From positions 154,243,371 through 154,307,370 of the forward strand of contig OZ020585.1 in the NCBI GenBank assembly GCA_963971535.1: a stretch of 64,000 bases of DNA, given 5' to 3'. How positions within the stretch are numbered: the first letter of the stretch is position 1; each line of letters starts with the position of its first letter. Positions 1 through 12,169 of this stretch are shown here, one piece after another. Source of the stretch: Notolepis coatsorum (Eukaryota; Chordata; Actinopteri; Aulopiformes; Paralepididae). The notes under the pieces were generated by a model. It was given only the letters and a program-made list of their open reading frames with translations. It had not been told where the DNA came from and did not search any database. The translations under genes and the position numbers were made by a program.

Positions 1-1263
1 TTATCGGCTCTTATAGTAAGCTAAAACAGAATTGCCTACGATTAACTTTCTGAACATACAGCAGACAAATGTAGCTCTCTCTCCATGATTGTAGAAAATT
101 GCTGTAAATTAACCTTGTGCTGTCCTAACGATGAGGGAGCTCACTGGGCTTAAGAGAGGAAAAGATACATCATGTTTAAAGCCATATACTTTTAACTGTT
201 TACTATTTTTAAAACATTTTTTTACCCATGTTTAACATTCATAGCCTATTCTCAAGATATCTGTAAAAGATTACACATATTTTCGAATTTTAACCACTTA
301 AATTAGTGTTTGTTTGATACCACGTCAGTTTTTATTGAAAAAAAACGGATAAACCGCCATATTCACCATATATCTATTATTTTTTTCCACTACTTTACAG
401 CATATCAAAATGGGACAAAATTCCTGTGAATAAGAATCTGCCATTATAAAAAAGAAAGGTTGACTATTTAGCGATCAGAAATAGCCGTTAGTAAGCGTTA
501 GTAAGCACCGGTTAGTACTAATCTATTACTAAAAGGTATGTATTGTATGTATTTTGAATGCCTGGTGTAATTATTCTGTTTATTTATCGATATATGATGT
601 GAAAATTAGAGATTAGAGATAAAAAAAATAAAAAAAAATAGACTTGCGGTTTTATGGCGGTTTTATAGCGGTTTTATTAACATTGAAGTGGATGGGAGTA
701 GAAAAAGCGACTAGGGGTAAAGAAGGCACTAAATCTGTAACTATTTTTCTAGAGTGTTTCATGTTATAAGCTTTTCACACAATGAACATATATGTAAAAT
801 TAAGATATTTACCCAATTTCATGAAATAATAATAAACACAGACACCGCTGTGCTCACACACACACTCAAAATATTTCAAAAAAGTAGAAAAAGCGACTAA
901 GGCTGCACAAGGGTTGGTTAAAGGCAATTTTGAAAATAAGAGGTACATTCTAAGACACGCAATTTAGCTCGACGTGCACAAAGAAAATCACTTCACACTG
1001 TGTAGGTATCGGACCGGAGAGGTGATGTAAAGATCTGAAGCCACACACAAAACAGTTGGTGACCTGGGGCAGACTTTGACAAGAAGTACTTTCACTGCTA
1101 TTGTTGGGGTTGTGGTTGAAAACATTGTAGGGAAAGATTACAGTATTTTTGCCAGACCGAAACAATAATTGTTTCCATCTGAGTTGGATTGTTCTGTTTT
1201 CAATTCAACAACTCCAGGGCATCCAATTTTTTTTTAAATAAAACATCCTCTAGACATTGAAAA
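1..1263. other. AT-rich intergenic DNA, no gene seen
   Basis: AT-rich with poly-A and poly-T runs and no long open frame on either strand. I see no RNA gene or terminal inverted repeat here. A short internal repetition of 'gttagtaagc' occurs near 488-507. Confidence 0.6.
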
Positions 1264-1659
1264 TTATTGCTGTTTTATTTTAACTTCCGAATTGACAGAA
1301 GTGATTGCATCCCATCTTTGGTTTTCACTACAGAATGCAATATTTGTTTGCCCTGCAGCAGAATAACTTTGTATGTAAAGTCCGTACCCTTCAACCATGT
1401 ATGGGAATAAACAGAGCAAGACAAAAATGATAAGGAAGTCAGCAGGGACATTGTCCTGCGACGAGAGCAGGTCTATACGTAAATAGAAAGAGAGGTGTAT
1501 CACCACAAAATGCATCAATGAAGAAAGATCGACTGCTAACTTGGCAAGATAGTGGAGGACTGCATACACCTCATACCCATAGTATTTCCATGATCTATTA
1601 AAAACACTTTCAGTGCCGGCCGTGTTTTCCTTTTTACCCCCTTGAATGCCATCATCCAC
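1264..1659 (-). CDS. Unrecognised 131-codon ORF, possibly not coding
   Basis: I do not recognise this protein. The frame runs from an ATG (start MDDGIQGGKK) to a stop and encodes 131 residues. A hydrophobic stretch around residues 74-88 (DFLIIFVLLCLFPYM) could be a membrane segment, and a second mildly hydrophobic region lies near residues 46-61. An open frame of this length is uncommon in such AT-rich DNA, which is the only argument for it. It lies about 430 bp downstream, on the same strand, of the last exon of the decayed gene at 2,086-4,847 but has no visible splice link to it. Chance is a real alternative. Confidence 0.2.
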   Translation of the reverse strand: MDDGIQGGKKENTAGTESVFNRSWKYYGYEVYAVLHYLAKLAVDLSSLMHFVVIHLSFYLRIDLLSSQDNVPADFLIIFVLLCLFPYMVEGYGLYIQSYSAAGQTNIAFCSENQRWDAITSVNSEVKIKQQ

Positions 1660-2085
1660 TTCAATGTTAGTGTTAAAAACGCATAATCTATGTTTTAAAT
1701 TATGGCTATGTGTCTAATCTGCCCGTCGCTTATCAATGACTTGTTTGCAGTCAACATTGTCGAAACGGATTGTTTTTCATTTTAATATCCTTTTTATAGC
1801 ATTTCGAAAAGCTATCGTTTTCTAGAAATTTTCTGTAAAATAGAAAGATTCCCTCATAAACGGCATTTATTGGAATATTCTCGAATACACTAGACACATT
1901 GTCATTTGTCGGCCTATTTATGAATCGTTTTCAAATAAAGGAAAGGCTACATCAAAATAAAATGGGGGACCCTGATGAAGTTTCAAGATTTTATTATCAT
2001 TTAAAATAACACGAGAAAAATAGGCATGATAAAAATAGACATGCTAAAGTCAATGTTCAATGTTCTGATGGCCTCTCCAGAGTGA

Positions 2086-4847
2086 TCACCGTAGTCTTTT
2101 TGAACCGCTGCTGGATACTTTGGCTGGTGCTGGGCATGTGATGTCTTGGGCTTCATCATCACAGAACTCTCTGATCTTGTGGAACAGATAGTGTTGTCTT
2201 GCAGAGTCCAGTCCCGGTGGTGGCAGCACAGGAAGTCCATCTATAGGCGGCAGGACATGGACGTCACGGAGCAGCTGGAATCTGGTTTCAGCGCCATCAA
2301 TAGACATCTTTGCCACAACCTCACCAGGTTCCTTGGAATCAAAGCTGCAATAATAAAGTGAAACGTTAGTACAGGGCACATAACAATATCAATGCATTTG
2401 TATCATTTGCCAATGACATTCTTTGCACTAAAGTGTGAATAATTAATTACAGTAAATACACAACACACAGTGACCACACCCACCTAAAGTGCTGGTACTG
2501 CTTGATCTGTGGCAGTGGCTTGAAGTAAGGCCCCAGATGTTCCTGCCAGTTGTAGGACTGCACGATTACAGTGCCATCTTCCTTTCCCACTAGCTGTGGT
2601 ATGTTGACTCCACCCACTGAGCTGTCCCTTATGACTGCTGCAATCTCATCAAGAGTGTTCACCTTGGTCTTTCTGAAACGCTGCTTCAGAAGCCCAAAGA
2701 AAGAGTCTGGGGAAAACTTTGTGTGGCCTACAATCAGCAGGTGGAGATTGACACGATGGTGAAGACCATGTAGCGCTCGCCACGCTAAGTACCACAACAT
2801 GTACTTCTTCTTGTTTTGGCCACTGCAGTTGTCACAGTGAAGGTCAACATCTGTCTCCCCAAGACCATGGTCTTTGAAGAAGTGGTTCAGGTAGCTTATG
2901 ACGGCGTTGCTACCTTTGCTGGACTCCATCCCCTCATCCACCAAATAGTTAACTTGCCGTGGAATCGCCTCACAGCAAACACCGAATATGCTGCGCTTGC
3001 GTGGAGCCAAGAAGTACATGGGCCCTGGCTGAAGGGGGTCTGATGGATAGTGCACCTGCAATAAATGAATAAGGATTTTAGAAAGAAAAAAAAGGGAGCA
3101 ATGCAGTAGTTATAACAATTATAACATGATGGTTGTGAAAGAGGGCTTGGTATGTAGTCACCTTTTGAGCGTAGTCGAAACTGTAATGCATTGTCATGGG
3201 CTTGCTTGCCGGTGGCACATGACCACCCAGAGAAAGACCATCACCGATCTCCCTTGGCGGCTTTAAGCATGCCATTGTAGGCAGCCCTCTCGGAGGTTAC
3301 ATGCTCTAGATGTTGTTCCTGCTGCTTCAGCTTTGCAGACTTCTCAGCCTCTGGCAGATTGGCACTTCTGTAAATATTGGAAAGTTAAGTAAATGATGAT
3401 ATTAATATTAATAATAATAAACTGTATTTGTATAGTACTTTTCATACAGAAGTTGCAGTTCAAAGTTCATAACACTGTGATGTTCACTAACCAGATAATT
3501 GTTCTTCTGACACACCCAGCAAAGATCAGACATTGGTTTGATTGATGTGATATGACGCAGTAATTGCCTCCAGAGGGACTTAAATGTGGACAGGCCCACT
3601 GCTCGCTGGTCTGAAAGATTAATAAGAACACATGAGACAAGCTCAATGTTAGCACAATGTCATTTATTTTCAAGCTTTGTTTTTATTTGACAAATATCTA
3701 TTTGACCTATTTCTTTGACAAAGATTTGCTTAAACCTACCAACTGGCATTGCCTTGGTATATAAACGCCACACAGATGCCTTCGTGACGAAAGACGGTAA
3801 CAGCTGACCGGTAAAGTTATTTTGGTGTGCTTGGCGTCCTGGTAGGTGAACTGCATGATCTTCTGCATAATTCAACACAAATTAAACTACTTTTTCGATC
3901 TCCTCATATTTTATGCAATGCTTGTTGTTGCGTGGCGATCGCTTCTTAGTGCGAACACACATGCCATTTTCTGACATGTGTTTGCTAATTGCAATCAAGC
4001 GATCCTTACCTATTCTTGGGAGAGAAGAGGGGGGGGGAGACAGAGAGAGAGATAGTTAGATCATCATCATCATAATCACAAGTACCTGTACCACACCCAG
4101 TCTACATGATTGTGAATGAAGACACCTGAAAGAATACTGTCTCAATAGAACATGTAAACAATGTGCCTAATTTGATTAATTTGAGTTGAATTGTGGGACA
4201 AATCAAAAGACACAAATAGTGTCTTTGGTCTATAAATACTATCTGCTATACTATAATATACTATACTATGCTACTATACTCTACTATAATGTACTATATT
4301 AGTTTTAAATAGACAATAATAATAACTTACCCGTGGATGAAGAGGAAAGCTTCACGGCAGATTTGTACAGCCCCGAAGAAGTAGTCGTGTAGGCGCGTTT
4401 TTTTTTTTTGGAAATAGATTTATTTGCAATAGTCCATTCAGACTTTCGACCAAAAGCCTGGAGCTGAGCCATAATAATCAAATCTTTATGATCCTCTTCG
4501 AGAGCCGCTATCTCAAAACGCCTTGTGTAAACTTCATCACGGTCCAATTTTGTGATACACGAGCGCCGGTGAACAACTTTTCTTTATCACTCTGGACGCA
4601 TTTACAAGTGAATCGCAAAAGTCTTTCCATTTCGTGTTGGTGGCTCGCGTCAGATTCAACTTCCACAAAGCTCATTACATGTTCTACCTCGTCTCCAAAT
4701 CCTATAGGTGTGTCACCATCATCTGGCTCTACCTCGTCTGCAAATCCGTTAGGTGTGTCACCATCATCTAGCTCTTCAGCGTTGCTGTCAGTGATTATAG
4801 CCCGAATAATTTTGTCTGCGTTGTCTTCTGCTTCTGAACCACACTCT
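2086..4847 (-). pseudogene. Decayed six-exon gene of a multicopy fish family (DUF7869-like, possible DDE/RNase H-like core)
   Basis: Six exon-like blocks on the minus strand have good splice borders: about 4,331-4,845 (donor CCACGG|GTAAGT), 3,740-4,015 (acceptor after a long pyrimidine tract), 3,480-3,610, 3,165-3,366, 2,484-3,058 (acceptor TTATTGCAG) and 2,086-2,347, which ends in TGA. The order of motifs (LLPSFVTK, PMSDLCWVCQ, MHYSFDYAQ, GPMYFLAPRK, LHCDNCSGQNKKK, GHTKFSPDSFFGLLKQ, LVGKEDGTV) matches a large family of uncharacterised fish proteins that I recall as DUF7869-type; I have not searched. The spaced acidic residues in FDYAQ, HCDNC and KFSPD would fit a DDE/RNase H-like fold, which is inference. 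Lesions: a frameshift near 4,550, an in-frame TAA near 3,885 just before LNYAEDHAV, and a frameshift near 3,255. The first exon abuts a repeat terminus at about 4,843, so the true 5' end may be lost. Confidence 0.7.
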
Positions 4848-5400
4848 TAAAAAAAAATGTATTTTTACGGGACTTTCAATGTATTATTTTACAGATTACT
4901 TTTGTTTTTCTACTTTAAGTGTACATCCCATAAAAATACAGTAAATTCCATAAAAATACAGTAAATAACCTTTAATACAAATATTAACCATTAAATAAAG
5001 GTTGTAATCTGTAGATTGATTTAATAAGAAATTATCTTTTTTTTACAGGATTATTCCATTGCTTAATTGTCTTGAATGTTAAATTACATGTAAAACACCT
5101 AGAATATACATCATTTTACTGTATGTGAAAATAAGGCAACTTTCTGTTTTTTTGCTGTTAAACTTTAAATGTAATGTTAAATAATGTTAAAAAGGAGAAT
5201 AATATAATTAAAAAACAGTAAAAACCTTCAGTTATTCTACAGGTAATTCTTTTTAAATACATGTATTTGCTTAATTGTGTTGAATGTTAAATTACATTGA
5301 ATTGTATGTAAAAACACATAAGATACTCATCATTTTACTGAATGTGAAAATAAGGCAACTTTCAGTATTTAAAAAAAATACGATCAAACTCCTTCAATAA
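4843..5400. repeat. Degenerate end of a satellite-bearing DNA element (CACTA-like terminus)
   Basis: The border reads CACTCTTAAAAAAAAATG. It resembles the border CACTGTAAGAAAAAAATC found next to the same satellite at 55,733. Both look like EnSpm/CACTA-type termini, but I cannot find a matching opposite end or target duplication. Between here and 5,400 are diverged copies of the satellite core (for example 'gaatgttaaattacat' and 'gtgaaaataaggcaactttc', each seen twice). No transposase is visible. Confidence 0.4.
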
Positions 5401-6893
5401 AGTGACAGAACTTAAAGTTCAGCAGTGAAACACTGTTATTTCACAGGTTTTTCCTACATTTATGATGAAACACCTTCAATTAAGTGACATAACTAAAAGT
5501 TCAGCAGTGAAATACTGTCATTTGACAGTATTTTCCTAAATTATTACGATCAAACTCCTTCAATTAAGTGACAGAACTTAAAGTTCAGCAGTGAAACACT
5601 GTTATTTCACAGGTTTTTCCTACATTTACGATGAAACACCTTCAATTAAGTGACATAACTTAAGTTCAGCAGTGAAACACTGTTATTTTACAGGTTTCCC
5701 CATAATTATTACAATCAAACTCCTTCAATTAAGTGACAGAACTTCGTTCAGCAGTGAAACGCTGTTATTTGGCAGGTTTTTCCTACATTTATGATGAAAC
5801 ACCTTCAATTAAGTGACATAACTAAAAGTTCAGTAGTGAAATACTGTCATTTGACAGTATTTTCCTAAATTATTACGATCAAACTCCTTCAATTAAGTGA
5901 CAGAACTTAAAGTTCAGCAGTGAAACACTGTTATTTCACAGGTTTTTCCTACATTTACGATGAAACACCTTCAATTAAGTGACATAACTTAAGTTCAGCA
6001 GTAAAACACTGTTATTTTACAGGTTTCCCCATAATTATTACAATCAAACTCCTTCAATTAAGTGACAGAACTTCGTTCAGCAGTGAAACGCTGTTATTTG
6101 GCAGGTTTTTCCTATATTTATGATGAAACACCTTCAATTAAGTGACATAACTAAAAGTTCAGCAGTGAAATACTGTCATTTGACAGTATTTTCCTAAATT
6201 ATTACGATCAAACTCCTTCAATTAAGTGACAGAACTTAAAGTTCAGCAGTGAAACACTGTTATTTTACAGGTTTCCCCATATTTATTACAATCAAACTCC
6301 TTCAATTAAGTGACAGAACTTCGTTCAGCAGTGAAACGCTGTTATTTGGCAGGTTTTTCCTACATTTATGATGAAACACCTTCAATTAAGTGACATAACT
6401 AAAAGTTCAGCAGTGAAATACTGTCATTTGACAGTATTTTCCTAAATTATTACGATCAAACTCCTTCAATTAAGTGACAGAACTTAAAGTTCAGCAGTGA
6501 AACACTGTTATTTCACAGGTTTTTCCTACATTTACGATGAAACACCTTCAATTAAGTGACATAACTTAAGTTCAGCAGTGAAACACTGTTATTTTACAGG
6601 TTTCCCCATAATTATTACAATCAAACTCCTTCAATTAAGTGACAGAACTTCGTTCAGCAGTGAAACGCTGTTATTTGGCAGGTTTTTCCTACATTTATGA
6701 TGAAACACCTTCAATTAAGTGACATAACTAAAAGTTCAGCAGTGAAATACTGTCATTTGACAGTATTTTCCTAAATTATTACGATCAAACTCCTTCAATT
6801 AAGTGACAGAACTTAAAGTTCAGCAGTGAAACACTGTTATTTCACAGGTTTTTCCTACATTTACGATGAAACACCTTCAATTAAGTGACATAA
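5400..6893 (+). repeat. 84-bp satellite array, left block, with four-unit higher-order pattern
   Basis: Tandem units of about 82-84 bp, each with CTTCAATTAAGTGACA, a short gap, TTCAGCAGTGAAAC and then ACTGTTATTT. Units fall into four types that recur in order. The marker 'gctgttatttggcagg' occurs at 5,761, 6,090, 6,338 and 6,667, giving steps of 329, 248 and 329 bp, i.e. a four-unit higher-order repeat with one three-unit variant. Every unit contains a small potential hairpin, CAGTG-AAA-CACTG. The block continues at 12,212 after the inserted element. Confidence 0.9.
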
Positions 6894-7183
6894 CGTTAGG
6901 TTATGACTATAACCAAGTTCTGTTAGTTAGGGGCGATGCTTGGCATCGCTACTGCACTATCTCGCGTACGTGCACGCGTACTGAATAAACCACAAATGTA
7001 CCTCTAATACCAGTATTAGTCTGACCACACCCCTCATCAGCTTACCTTCATAAGCAGGTGTGTGGTCACCTGCTCTCCTCCTTCCCAAGCTTTCACCACA
7101 AGGTGAGGACAAGGGCTGCAGCGGCCGTCCGATGCCAAGCATCGCCCCTAACTAACAGAACTTGGTTATAGTCATAACCTAAC
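6894..7183. repeat. 290-bp hairpin (MITE-like) at the left end of the block
   Basis: The terminal ~57 bp, starting GTTAGGTTATGACTATAACC, reappear inverted at about 7,130-7,183, ending GGTTATAGTCATAACCTAAC. The interior matches, in inverted form, the subterminal right end of the large block near 12,030-12,170. It looks like a miniature derivative that shares its subterminal sequence with the big element. Confidence 0.75.
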
Positions 7184-7226
7184 GTTCTGTATCGTTAGTG
7201 GCTTAGCTTGGCATCGCTACTGCACA
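7184..7226 (+). repeat. Left terminal inverted repeat of the 5S-bearing block
   Basis: A 42-bp sequence beginning GTTCTGTATCGTTAGTGG and ending ATCGCTACTGCAC. It is an inverted match of 12,170-12,211. Confidence 0.75.
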
Positions 7227-7716
7227 AGGGAGGCCAAGCGGAGCCACTTGGCTGACAAATACACCCCGCTGACAGCCCCCCAAAACTATCAGAACAGGGA
7301 GGGCCGAGCCCCCCCGACCCCCCCTAATGGAGGGTAGCCCCCCTATTAGGGACGTCACGGGAGGGCGACGGACCCGACCGTGCGAAGAGGCACTCAAGCA
7401 ACTCAACGCACAGGGTGAGCAGACCGTGGCTTGACCCCACGACTACACACACGCACAACCCGCATGCCACCCGGGAACGAACGGAGGAACAACCTCGTTA
7501 CTGCCCCCAGAATCACGGGGTCAAGGGCAAACCCAACCCCGTGGCAAGGCCGTAGCAGCGGAGCACGAAGGAAGACCCAGACCCACCAAAAGGACTGGAC
7601 TCCCTAGAATGGGGGCCCGGAGAAGTCCATGATGCCAGCATCAAGACCCCACCAGGTGGGCACGTAGTGCCCCGCCCCCCACATCGCCAGCGTATTCGGA
7701 CAAAGGCCCCTCAGTT

Positions 7717-7817
7717 ACTGCACCTGGTATTCCCAGGCGGAACCAACCAGGCCAGAACCTGCCCAGCTTCCGAGATCGGACGAGATCGGGCGTGTTCAGG
7801 TCGGTATGGCCGTAAGC
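7717..7817 (-). ncRNA. 5S rRNA-derived segment 1 (deleted pseudogene)
   Basis: Read on the minus strand, it starts GCTTACGGCCATACC, passes through CGATCTCGTCCGATCTCGG and GCCTGGTT, and ends CCTGGGAATACCAGGTG. These are the hallmarks of vertebrate 5S rRNA, including an intact box C-like region. About 20 nt that should hold the intermediate element (GGATGGGAGAC) are missing, so it cannot be a normal 5S gene. A further partial 5' end (GCTTACGGCCATG) lies at 7,884-7,896. Confidence 0.85.
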
Positions 7818-8479
7818 CGAGCGGGCCCCGTCCCCCCAATAGTACACCGCCTGGCACACTGACCCTGCAGAATAGGCAGTCAGCATGGCCGTAAGCACAC
7901 AAAAAAGGTTAACCAACGGAAGCAGGCAGCGCACCGGGGAAAAACCAGGCAACAGGCTGTTAACCCTAGCCTGGAGACTGCGGACGAGACAGGCGCCAGA
8001 GGGGACAGCTGAACACAGCCGCCCCGGCGGAAGGAGCGTAAGCTGGCGGTGTTGCATGACCAAGCCTCCATTCAACAACCCCCACCCAGAGGGGTCGAGG
8101 CAGAGAAGGCTGACACGATTGGCAGACGTCATGAACGTGCAGGGGCACCCTCAAACGGTGAACCCGGGAGTTGACACTGCTCCAACACACCAGGGAATCA
8201 ACCACCTCGGTGTTACCCAATGCGGTGGTTGTTCCTATAACCCCTCAAGAAAAAACTCCAAAACACACCTGCGGGTATACACCGGCTATACCGCAGTACA
8301 AGTGTTTCAGTTTCCAAAAAGGGTTAACCCAGGCCTACGGGTCGCAAACATCACTTCGGACCGGGCCTGGAGGTACGGGAAGCACAGGGTCACCAGAGGA
8401 GGTCAAAAAACCACCCCCACAGGCCCCTCTTCGCCATGCGTGAGAGAGGAGCGAAAAATAATGGAGAACCAGCCCCTAA

Positions 8480-8596
8480 GCACACCGTACCCGGTATTCC
8501 CCGGCGGTCTCCCAACCAAGTACTAACCAGGACCAACCTGTGTAGCGGCCGAGATCCGACGAGATCGAGCGCGTACAGAATGGCATGGCTGTAAGC
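8480..8596 (-). ncRNA. 5S rRNA-derived segment 2 (full length, diverged)
   Basis: This spans about 117 nt on the minus strand, close to the 120-nt length of 5S rRNA. In order it has GCTTACAGCCATGCC, CGATCTCGTCGGATCTCGG, CCTGGTTAGTACTTGG, TTGGGAGACCGCC and GGGGAATACCGGGTA. The box A region is strongly changed (GGCCGCTACACAGG), while the intermediate element and box C are recognisable. No T-run directly follows the 3' end, so pol III termination as a 5S unit is doubtful. It is most likely a pseudogene or a 5S-derived module of the mobile element, as in SINE3-type elements. Confidence 0.85.
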
Positions 8597-8599
8597 CAT

Positions 8600-11500
8600 G
8601 ACGACAGTGCTGAGTAAAAACATACCCAACCAGGGTCTCCATAGCGCTTAACCCTGTGACACCCAGACCGACCTGGCATTTTTCCCCCTGAAAAAAGCCC
8701 AAGTCCCTCAGGGTACCAGAACAGCAGATCTGCATCCCCGGCGGACAACGGGTTCAACTGATCTGGACCAGCGTGACCAGAACCAGTCCCGTGCCCTAAC
8801 CACGCCGACATGCCTACTCCAGGAGAAGGGCAGATATGCGTGTTGATCTTAACATGAAAAGAAGGCGCCACCCAGACGTTCGGACGAACCGCGCCTGGTG
8901 GCCCACCCCAAGGGCGTGAGACCCCACTACATACGTTCAGATCCATCCCGTCATCATCCCCCAGACATGAACGAGAATCCGTCGACAACCCACCCAGGTC
9001 ATGGGATGTGGTCGCCGGAAGAGGAAAAACCCCCATCTCAGTTGCTTTATAAAAACGCTGTTTCAACCACAAGCAACCAAGGCGTGCCAGTCAATCGCCT
9101 GTTTACAGCGAGCTAGCACTATACGTGCGTCGGGACACACCCCCATCAATGAACAGGCTATTTAGACCTGTCATTGAATCCCCAAGGCGCCCAGGGGAAC
9201 GACAAGAGGGGTGTGACACTCCCTAACTCCAACACTTCTGGAATAGAAGAAGGAAGCATCAACAGTATGTATCCCAGTCTACACAGCCGGGGTAAAAAAT
9301 GTTCACATTTTTACATCCCACCACCCTCCCATAGGAAAGAGACGGGGATCCCCAGAGAGACTTCCCACGCGAGCTGTACAGATTGAAAAGAATATATTGC
9401 ACCTTGAGCCATGTAAAAAACTGGTTTTAGGGCCTCCGGGGAAGAGGCACCGAACCCATACACACTCAATAAACGAATTGAATCGAATATACATACAATA
9501 GAAAAGGACCCTTCTAGAGGGTCCACTCACTTTGACAATCTGAGGAGGAAGGCTCTGTACTCTGATGGAGGCTTCCTCACATGGAAGAAGGAGTCCGAAC
9601 TCACAGAAGGCCTGAGTAGGCGCTTGGTGAGGAGGAGCCCTGACCACCCCCCCTGAAAACAGATCCATCACATGGACCTGAACAGCACACGGAAGTCCTA
9701 CCAACAGAGACGCGCACGGTGACGTACTCTATGGCGGGGGAATTCCTGCGGTGCACACGCCCCATAATATACCAGGCCGTGGGACCAGGAACTCCCTCCC
9801 CCCCCCCCCCCCCCCCCCCCCCGTAACGTGCCGAACCGCCACGTGACGGGAACCTTGAAGGACAGGGGGTGTACCCCTGACCGACAGAACAATGGGGAGA
9901 GGAAAGGTTACCAGTTCACCCCTTTACGACCCCACACCCATGATACGACGTAACGACAAAAAGAGAATATGACACAGTCATAGTCAGCTCTATGAAGCGT
10001 TTCACAGCTCCACACAGCGCATGAGCTAACCTGCTATCTGATTTTTACTAAGGAAAAACACAGAATAGAGAAGGCTCTAAGAACCCCGGTCCAACATACA
10101 CATGTGCTTCTGTGGCCAGTACAACCCAGTTGTAGGTCACATGACACACACAACCCATCATCACCTACAAAAAATGGCAAAAACACTCAACAGAGGAACG
10201 CCGTTTTTTTCACAATGAGAGAATACATCATTCTTGATTAGTATCGACCACAGGCCTTGCTAAGCACACATGACAGCAACCAAACCAATTTCCCTTTAGG
10301 AAATAAGTTTCTCCAGCAGATTTAGCACAACCTCAGCAATCAAGCTAAGAGTCACATCGTATCCCTACCACACAAAAGACACAATTAATGCACTACATGT
10401 CTGATAGGAGGTGATAAAGTCCCCAGGGAACCGGGGGGGAAAAACACAATCCTCCTATTTTACCCTCAATACGGCCAGTTAAAACAGGAAAACCTGTTAA
10501 TGTGTGAACTCACTGTTCATTGTCATTACAGTCTGAGAAAGAACATTCTTTTACTCACTTGTCACCAAGCATAGCTTCATAGGTCAGTTGCCTTAGTAGT
10601 GAGTACACGGTACACATAAACACCATGATGTTTCTCACACAACAACCAGATCAATACATCACGATCTGCACGGAGAAGCTAACTGCCAGTGACAAAAACA
10701 GCTCACACACAACCCGCAACGTATCCCAAATGCATTGCAACAACACACGTTTTGGGAAAAAACACCGTTATTCACAATACATTTAGCAAGGTAAAACCAG
10801 AAGACGTGTTATGAGGTCTGGCCAACCCCGTACCTACCCGGAACGCAGATCAGCGAAGTGCAGTCACAAGACACCGTAGAACACAGCCGTCCTGTGTTGT
10901 TCGACCCGGGCAGCGTCGCCGCTCCACCAGTCGCTACAGTCCTCTTTGTTGACGCAATCCCCGTCTAGGCTCAGGCAGGGTCGACGAACATCCCCTGTCA
11001 AGGATGACGTCGTGGTCAAGAGTGTAAAACATGTTAAAATCAAAGCACGTTCAACAGAATAGCATCAAGCTAACGGCTGCTCCAACCGTTCGGGTGCTAT
11101 TGCTTCCGCTCGCGAGACGCCGATCTAACGACGCACGCGATCAGAAGCGAGCTCCCGGCGGCGCGCGAGAAGCTAAGCGACCCCGCGCCAGGCCACTGAC
11201 CGGCTAACCGTAAGCCATGAACATGTAAACAATGACATAACACTCACCCAGACAGGCCGCCGTTCTGAACCCCTCCTCACTTTTTAAGAGAAAAGAGAAA
11301 ACAAGACGTCAACACCGCTTCACAACGGTGACATTACCACGTCCGGCGGAATCAGCACAGTACCAACTGGCCTGTATAGCTGACTTTGAACATGAATCTG
11401 CCGCTATCGCACATTACATGCACATATCCCCTCGTGAAGGAATACTCTCATTTGGATATGAAAGATGGGGTCTTAACACGGTGACAGAGAGAATCCACTC

Positions 11501-12019
11501 GTCCAGAACACACAGGGATCACCAGTGTCAATGGTCGCGGCCCACTAGTTAAACTATAATGGTCGCCAGACCAAGGCCTTCTGTCGCCTAGGCGGCAAAA
11601 CAAAGGACCCTAGCCTGGGGCCGGTTTCCATAAACTTTGTCAAGTAGCCCCCATAGCACTAACAGACAAGTGGAGCCCGCCAGCAAACACTACTCACCCA
11701 ACCTGGAACGCACCGCTCCTCACAACAGCGGCATGTCCGACAGTTCAGCTGTGGCCTGACAGGTTTCACCCCAACAAACACAGCAAGGAACTGCAGTTGA
11801 GAAGCATGCAGCGGCGTGCTCCCAATACGAAAACCGGTGGAGGGTTTTTAGAATGATCATCATCTTCTAGACACTCCAGTACGAAGACAATATCGCCGTA
11901 TTTTCTCGAAAATAGTGAGAGAGAAAATAAAGATATGATGTCAACGTATCCTTGTTTCCCAAGCTGTTCCTAATCCAATTTCTTCCATCATGGTGTCAAG
12001 TGTGGGGATCTACCGAGGC
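8600..12019. other. Interior of the 5S-bearing block, no recognisable genes
   Basis: A long stretch with only short frames on either strand and no protein signature I can name. A run of more than 20 C lies at about 9,798-9,822. A CpG-rich patch at 11,050-11,210 could be promoter-like. Elsewhere the sequence is of mixed composition with no internal tandem array. Confidence 0.5.
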
Positions 12020-12169
12020 ACCTCTTCCTTGTGGTGAAAGCGAGAAGGAGGAGAGCAGGTGACCACACACCTGCTTATGAAGGTAAGCTGATGAGGGGTG
12101 TGGTCAGACTAATACTGGTATTAGAGGTACATTTGTGGTTTATTCAGTACGCGTGCACGTACGCGAGAT

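Noticed and set aside
4488-4850. Plus-strand 120-codon ORF
   Set aside because: Shadow of the first exon of the minus-strand decayed gene.
7717-8596. Functional 5S rRNA genes
   Set aside because: Copy 1 lacks the intermediate element; copy 2 has a changed box A and no T-run terminator at its end.
7641-9072. ORFs of 163-213 codons in the GC-rich block
   Set aside because: They overlap on both strands, cross the 5S-like sequences and show no domain; GC-rich DNA gives long chance frames.
9698-9892. ORF with poly-Gly
   Set aside because: Arises from a C-run; no other support.
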